From an uncultured Desulfobacteraceae bacterium (GTDB lineage: Bacteria; Desulfobacterota; Desulfobacteria; Desulfobacterales; UBA2174), in assembly GCA_937982505.1 (NCBI GenBank), contig CALJLV010000056.1, positions 1-9,269 of the forward strand: DNA of 9,269 bases. Reading direction: 5' to 3'. Of the stretch, positions 6,314 to 9,269 are shown piece after piece. The translations under genes were made by a program, and so were the position numbers. Each line of letters starts with the position of its first letter. Position 1 is the stretch's first letter. The notes below the pieces were generated by a model that saw only the letters and a program-made list of their open reading frames with translations, made no database searches and was not told the origin of the DNA.

Positions 6314-6340
6314 CCGCGGCCGATGGGCCTCGGGCCGCGG
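6314..6340 (+). other. GC-rich hairpin between the DUF898 and M48 genes
   Basis: Perfect 8-base arms CCGCGGCC and GGCCGCGG (6314-6321 and 6333-6340) enclose an 11-base loop in the 76-bp spacer. No T-run follows, so it is unlikely to be an intrinsic terminator. It could stabilise mRNA ends after processing or lower expression of the downstream peptidase gene. A GGAGGGGAGG-like and a closer GGGGAG ribosome site follow it. Confidence 0.4.
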
Positions 6341-6376
6341 CAGCGGCGGCCGGAGGGGAGGATCCGGGGAGCCATC

Positions 6377-7420
6377 ATGATCGTTCTGGACGGTGACTGG
6401 TACGACGGGCGCACATCCGCGCGGATCGCGGCGGTCCTGGAGATGGACGGCGGCGGCCGGCTGCGGATCCGGCGGGCCGACACGGGCGAAACCCTGCTGG
6501 AAGCGCCGGTCTTGGAGGCCCGGGTCTCCGACCGCCTGGAAAACACGCCCCGGACCCTGACCTTTGGCACCGGGGCGGTGTTCGAAACCGAGGCCAACGA
6601 CGCCGTCGACCGGCTCCTGGCCCGGACGGGCCGCCGGCGCCGCGCACGCTGGGTGCATACCCTGGAAACCAAGGGACGCCATGTGCTGGTCTCCGCCGTG
6701 ATGGTGGTGCTCATCGGCGCGGCTCTGGTGCGCTACGGGATTCCGGCCGCGGCCCAGCTCCTGGCGGCGGTGCTGCCCGGCGCGGTTTACGAGACCGCCG
6801 ACCGCCAGACCCTGGCCCTGCTGGACCGCGCCCTGCTGGCGCCGTCGGCCCTCCCGCCGGAAGTCCGGGACCGCGTGCGCCGCCACCTGCGGCCCGTGGC
6901 GGATGATCATCCCGACCTGGGACTGACCCTCCTTTTCCGCCGGGGCGGGCGGCTCGGGCCCAACGCCCTGGCCCTGCCCGGCGGCACCATCGTGTTCACC
7001 GACGAAATGGTGACCCTGGCGGCCCACGACGACGAACTGCTGGCCGTCATGGCCCACGAGGCCGGTCATGTGGTCCACCGCCACGCCATGCGCCGCATGG
7101 TCCAGGATTCCCTGCTCTCCTTCGCCCTGATGGCTCTCACCGGGGACGCCTCGGGGGCCGCGGAGCTCTTTCTGGGACTGCCCGTGCTGCTCACCGAACT
7201 GGCCTACTCGCGCGAATTCGAGCGCCAGGCGGACCGCTTCGCCCTGGACTACCTGAGCCGCCGCCAGGTGCCCGCCGCCCGCCTGGCCGATCTGCTCGAG
7301 CGCATCGACCAGCGCCGCCGGGACCAGGTCCGGGGGCAGGGGGGCGGCTGGAGCGGATACCTGTCCACCCATCCGTCCACCCCGGAGCGGATCCAGGCCT
7401 TGCGATCCAGCGGGCCGTAA
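6377..7420 (+). CDS. M48 family membrane-anchored zinc metallopeptidase
   Basis: This 347-residue protein is an M48 peptidase, the family of HtpX, Ste24 and BepA/LoiP. The zinc site is complete: HEAGH at 227-231 (two His ligands and the catalytic Glu228) and Glu282 in SREFERQAD, matching the SRxxExxAD consensus for the third ligand. The C-terminal STHPSTPERIQAL is also characteristic. The first 100 residues form a hydrophilic domain of unknown function, with a short basic stretch GRRRRAR before one membrane segment at about 103-121. The positive-inside rule places the N-terminus in the cytoplasm and the peptidase domain outside. No lipobox or cleavable signal is seen. The ATG has a GGGGAG ribosome site 5 bases upstream. 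It follows DUF898 by 76 bp and is the last gene of the operon. Substrates are unknown; a role in envelope or membrane-protein quality control is inference. Confidence 0.92.
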   Translation: MIVLDGDWYDGRTSARIAAVLEMDGGGRLRIRRADTGETLLEAPVLEARVSDRLENTPRTLTFGTGAVFETEANDAVDRLLARTGRRRRARWVHTLETKGRHVLVSAVMVVLIGAALVRYGIPAAAQLLAAVLPGAVYETADRQTLALLDRALLAPSALPPEVRDRVRRHLRPVADDHPDLGLTLLFRRGGRLGPNALALPGGTIVFTDEMVTLAAHDDELLAVMAHEAGHVVHRHAMRRMVQDSLLSFALMALTGDASGAAELFLGLPVLLTELAYSREFERQADRFALDYLSRRQVPAARLADLLERIDQRRRDQVRGQGGGWSGYLSTHPSTPERIQALRSSGP

Positions 7421-7436
7421 CCGGTCCGGCGACGGT

Positions 7437-7474
7437 CCGGGGCCGGGCGCGGCCCTGGAATCCGCCCTTTCTTT
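7437..7474 (+). terminator. terminator-like hairpin after the operon
   Basis: An 8-bp stem with one G-T wobble pairs 7437-7444 with 7451-7458 around a 6-base loop, starting 16 bp after the M48 stop. The pyrimidine-rich TTTCTTT at 7468-7474 is 9 bases past the stem, farther than in a standard intrinsic terminator. Its position at the end of a long gene run supports the call; the spacing argues against it. Just before it lies a direct repeat CGGTCCGG (7422-7429 and 7433-7440), which overlaps the stem's left arm. Confidence 0.35.
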
Positions 7475-7512
7475 AGAGCTTGCATTTACATAGACGATTG
7501 CGTAAGGAAAAC
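7466..7512 (+). promoter_or_regulatory. AT-richer island, likely location of the WYL gene promoter
   Basis: Of the 252 bp between the M48 and WYL genes, this is the only stretch with appreciable A and T content. It could hold a promoter: TTGCAT (7480-7485) and, 17 bases later, TAAGGA. Neither hexamer is a good consensus match, so the exact site is not claimed. The rest of the gap holds a terminator-like hairpin at its left end and a possible small leader ORF (7547-7654). Confidence 0.25.
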
Positions 7513-7546
7513 TCAGCCGTCGACCCCAACCGGAGAGAAAGGCCTT

Positions 7547-7654
7547 ATGACCTCCACCCGGCCGCCGCCCGGACCCGCCCTGCACGCGCGCTTTGCGCGG
7601 ACCGCAGCGCGGGTTTCGTCGTTTCCGGGGCAAGGGGTGGCGTGCGCCGCCTGA
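7547..7654 (+). CDS. possible 35-residue leader ORF upstream of the WYL gene
   Basis: This short frame starts with ATG at 7547, preceded by the purine-rich GGAGAGAAAGG (7532-7542), a plausible ribosome binding site. It encodes 35 residues beginning MTSTRPPPGPALHARF and stops with TGA, 18 bp before the GTG start of the regulator. The product is rich in Pro, Arg and Ala and matches nothing I recognise. It contains a PPP run, a type of motif that slows ribosomes and depends on EF-P-type factors. It may be a translated leader acting on the regulator, or a chance frame in GC-rich DNA; the ribosome site is the main support. Confidence 0.3.
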   Translation: MTSTRPPPGPALHARFARTAARVSSFPGQGVACAA

Positions 7655-7672
7655 TGGGAAGGAAGCAGCGCC

Positions 7673-8677
7673 GTGGGCGATTTCCTCTACTATGAGCGAT
7701 TCAGTTGGCTGGACCGGGAACTGCGAAGCGGCCGGTTCCCGAATGCGGCCGGACTGGCCGAGCGGTTCGAGCTGTCGCGCAAGCAGGCCCAGCGCACCAT
7801 CGACCATTTGCGGGACCGTTTTGGGGCGCCCCTGGACTACGACGCCCGGCACCGGGGCTACCGCTACCGCGACGACAGCTTCGAGCTGCCCCGGCTGCCG
7901 GCCACCCAGGAGGAGCTGCTGGCCGTGCTGCTGGCCCACCGGCTCCTGCGCCACGCCGACGGCGGCCATATCAGCGCCCAGATCCGCCATTTCGGCCACA
8001 AGCTCCTCGCCCAGCTCGACCAGCACCTGTCCTTCGATCTTCTGGAGCGCTCCTTTTCCGCCGACTGGCACGGCCACAGCCCCATCGACGCCCGGCTTTT
8101 CCGCCTGGTGAGCGACACCCTGCTCAAGCACCGCCTGCTGCGCTTCGCCTACCGCTCGCCGCGCAACGGGGAAACCACCCGCCGCACGGTGGAACCCCAT
8201 CACCTGCAGCACTACCAGGCCAGTTGGGTCCTCATCGCCCACTGCCGGCTGCGCGGGCACTTTCGCAAGTTTTTTCTGGCCCGCATGCGACAGGCCCGCA
8301 TGCTGCCCGACACCTTCGTCCCGCGGCCCCTCGAGGACTGGCAGCATCTTTGCCGGGGGGCCTTCGGCATCTTCCAGGGCCGGCGCCACGTCCGCGTCAC
8401 CCTGAAGTTCACTCCCCACCGGGCCGGCTGGGTGCGCGAGCAGCTCTGGCATCCGCGCCAGCAGATCCAGGAGCAGTTGGACGGGGGGCTGACCCTCAGT
8501 TTCCCGGTGGCCGACTTTCGCGAGGTCAAGCTGGAGATCCTGCGCTTCGGCGCCGACTGCGAGGTGCTCGCGCCCGAGGCCCTGCGGCGGGCGGTGAGCG
8601 AGGAAATTGGGCGCATGGCGGGGGTCTATGCCGGCATCCAGCCGCCGGCACCGGCCGACGGCGCCGATGCCGGTTGA
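7673..8677 (+). CDS. WYL-domain transcriptional regulator with N-terminal HTH
   Basis: This 334-residue protein combines an N-terminal winged helix-turn-helix (about 21-60, with LAERFELSRKQAQRTIDHLRDRF) and a WYL domain (about 140-220) followed by a C-terminal WCX-like extension. WYL domains are ligand-sensing folds, in some cases binding nucleic acid, and such proteins regulate DNA-damage and phage-defence genes among others. The diagnostic tripeptide here is WVL (185-187, in ASWVLIAHCRLRG), with Val for Tyr. The following GHFRKFFLARM matches the usual basic WYL-domain continuation. The start is GTG at 7673, with GGAAGGA (7657-7663) about 9 bases upstream. Starting there gives MGDFLYYERFSWLD, a typical opening for this subgroup. 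It is separated from the M48 gene by 252 bp, so it is probably its own transcription unit. Candidate targets are itself and the downstream HIRAN gene; that is inference. Confidence 0.88.
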   Translation: MGDFLYYERFSWLDRELRSGRFPNAAGLAERFELSRKQAQRTIDHLRDRFGAPLDYDARHRGYRYRDDSFELPRLPATQEELLAVLLAHRLLRHADGGHISAQIRHFGHKLLAQLDQHLSFDLLERSFSADWHGHSPIDARLFRLVSDTLLKHRLLRFAYRSPRNGETTRRTVEPHHLQHYQASWVLIAHCRLRGHFRKFFLARMRQARMLPDTFVPRPLEDWQHLCRGAFGIFQGRRHVRVTLKFTPHRAGWVREQLWHPRQQIQEQLDGGLTLSFPVADFREVKLEILRFGADCEVLAPEALRRAVSEEIGRMAGVYAGIQPPAPADGADAG

Positions 8678-8696
8678 GGCGGCACCGGATATTTTT
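8670..8696 (+). terminator. probable intrinsic terminator of the WYL gene
   Basis: A 5-bp stem, CCGGT (8670-8674) with ACCGG (8684-8688), encloses a 9-base loop that begins with the WYL stop codon. It is followed at once by ATATTTTT. A competing stem, TGCCG with CGGCA (8668-8672 and 8680-8684), overlaps it. The T-run is the only one in the neighbourhood, which supports the call. The stem is short. Confidence 0.45.
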
Positions 8697-8704
8697 CACG
8701 GGAC

Positions 8705-8725
8705 CTGGGACGCTGGATGTCCCAG
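8705..8725. other. 7-bp inverted repeat downstream of the WYL gene
   Basis: Perfect arms CTGGGAC and GTCCCAG (8705-8711 and 8719-8725) are separated by 7 bases. No T-run follows on either strand. It could be an operator for a dimeric repressor such as the adjacent WYL protein, or part of an mRNA leader or trailer. Nothing in the sequence decides between these. Confidence 0.35.
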
Positions 8726-8787
8726 CAGGGGGTGTATGTTGGCAACGCGGCGACACGGAAAGAGACAGACCCCATGTTCACGTCCAC

Positions 8788-8841
8788 CGCTCGAATCGGT
8801 CTTATGGGTCCTATCGGTCTTATCCGTCCGATCGTTCCGAG
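8788..8841. repeat. array of 9-bp tandem repeats, consensus CGGTCTTAT
   Basis: Six consecutive 9-base units read CGCTCGAAT, CGGTCTTAT, GGGTCCTAT, CGGTCTTAT, CCGTCCGAT and CGTTCCGAG. The second and fourth are identical, and the others share at least five positions with the consensus. The array lies between the WYL and HIRAN genes, ending 64 bp before the HIRAN start. Because 9 is a multiple of 3, both strands read as repetitive tripeptides in some frames, but no credible gene covers it. It has no spacers, so it is not a CRISPR array. The rest of this 228-bp gap holds two hairpins at its left end and the HIRAN ribosome site at its right. Confidence 0.7.
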
Positions 8842-8905
8842 GCCACGAATAGCGGGGCTTTTCTTTGAAACGATCCGGAACCCATCCTTTCCTCCGGAGG
8901 TGCCC

Positions 8906-9269
8906 ATGAACATCAGCCGCCGTAACCTGTTGACCCTGCTGCCGTTTCTGCCGGCCCTGGGCGCCGCCGCCGCGGCCCAAGCCGCTCGCCCCCCGGCCCG
9001 GCGCTACCACCTCAACCGTTTCAGCATCGCCGGCTTCGCCTACTACGCGGGCCCGCAGCTTCTGGCCCTCAACCGGCTGCAGCCGGGGCAGACCCTGACG
9101 CTCACCGCCGAGCCCGATCACCGCCACGACCACTACGCCGTGCGCATCGACCTTGGCGATGCCAAACTCGGCTACGTCCCCCGCAGCGACAACCGGCACC
9201 TGAGCCGCCTCCTGCGCCAGGGGGCCGAACTGGACTGCCGGATCATCGCGGTCAATCCGGAGGATGCGC
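8906..9269 (+). CDS. exported HIRAN-domain protein (3' end outside the window)
   Basis: The first 121 codons are present; the frame is open to the window edge. The N-terminus has a Tat-like signal: SRRNLL at residues 4-9, a hydrophobic stretch LLTLLPFLPALGAAAAA, and an AQA that suggests cleavage near residue 26. The mature part is a HIRAN domain (about 38-115): FSIAGFAYYAGPQLLAL, the core EPDHRHDHYAVRIDLGDAKLG with the expected acidic, His/Asp and Ala-Val positions, and GYVPRSDN (89-96). HIRAN was described as a DNA-binding domain of repair helicases such as HLTF/Rad5. Small stand-alone exported versions exist, and their function is unknown to me. The start has a strong GGAGG 5 bases upstream, inside the 10-base palindrome CCTCCGGAGG (8891-8900). 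It follows the WYL regulator by 228 bp, the same strand. Confidence 0.8.
   Translation, partial: MNISRRNLLTLLPFLPALGAAAAAQAARPPARRYHLNRFSIAGFAYYAGPQLLALNRLQPGQTLTLTAEPDHRHDHYAVRIDLGDAKLGYVPRSDNRHLSRLLRQGAELDCRIIAVNPEDA

Noticed and set aside
7480..7695. A 71-codon plus-strand frame ahead of the WYL gene.
   Set aside because: It has no ribosome binding site, overlaps the regulator start in another frame and shows no recognisable features; the 35-codon frame at 7547 is better supported.
6101..8452. A 783-codon open frame on the minus strand across the M48 and WYL genes.
   Set aside because: It runs antisense to two genes with clear catalytic and domain motifs. Its product is Gly/Gln/Ala/Arg-rich without recognisable domains, and such frames stay open by chance in DNA this GC-rich.
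8788..8841. A CRISPR array.
   Set aside because: The 9-bp units are directly adjacent, without spacers, and no cas gene is present.
8626..8913. A 95-codon minus-strand frame across the WYL-HIRAN gap.
   Set aside because: Its apparent IGRIRPIGPIRPI periodicity comes from the 9-bp DNA repeat, and the frame overlaps the HIRAN start and the WYL 3' end in antisense.

Overview
The window is very GC-rich (roughly 70 percent by eye), densely coded bacterial DNA. No rRNA, tRNA, CRISPR array, insertion sequence or phage gene is visible. Gene content (an EfpL-type elongation factor, an ECF-type importer, a DUF898/M48 pair, a WYL regulator, an exported HIRAN protein) and the AT-richer micro-repeats between genes suggest a Gram-negative proteobacterium in the broad sense. 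My best guess is a high-GC Desulfobacterota (former deltaproteobacterium), but this is inference because no taxonomic marker gene is present.

Layout. (1) Positions 43-1624, minus strand: a two-gene unit, a homocysteine S-methyltransferase followed 40 bp later by the elongation factor P-like gene efpL (yeiP). (2) Positions 1625-1898: a divergent intergenic region with a degenerate short repeat, a hairpin in the methyltransferase leader and a good sigma70-like promoter facing right. (3) Positions 1899-7420, plus strand: six closely packed genes that look like one operon. In order they encode a J-domain co-chaperone, a double-domain ABC ATPase, a T-component-like membrane protein, an ECF S component, a DUF898 (YjgN-type) membrane protein and an M48 zinc metallopeptidase. 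Two junctions are ATGA overlaps. (4) Positions 7421-7672: a gap with a terminator-like hairpin and a possible 35-codon leader ORF. (5) Positions 7673-8677: a WYL-domain transcriptional regulator starting with GTG, with a terminator-like hairpin over its stop. (6) Positions 8678-8905: a gap with an array of 9-bp repeats. (7) From 8906 to the window edge: the start of a small exported HIRAN-domain protein with a Tat-like signal, cut off by the window end.

How the genes work together. The ATPase, T-like and S genes together make a plausible ECF-type micronutrient importer whose substrate cannot be read from the sequence. The most striking point is the ATPase. Its N-terminal half keeps only the LSGGE signature, while its C-terminal half keeps Walker A, Q-loop, Walker B and H-loop but has no signature. 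The two halves are complementary and could together form exactly one ATP site. DUF898 and M48 genes are often neighbours; here they are translationally coupled to the importer. The J-protein at the head of the operon and the M48 peptidase at its end could reflect membrane-protein quality control, but that is speculation. Downstream, the WYL regulator may control itself or the HIRAN gene.
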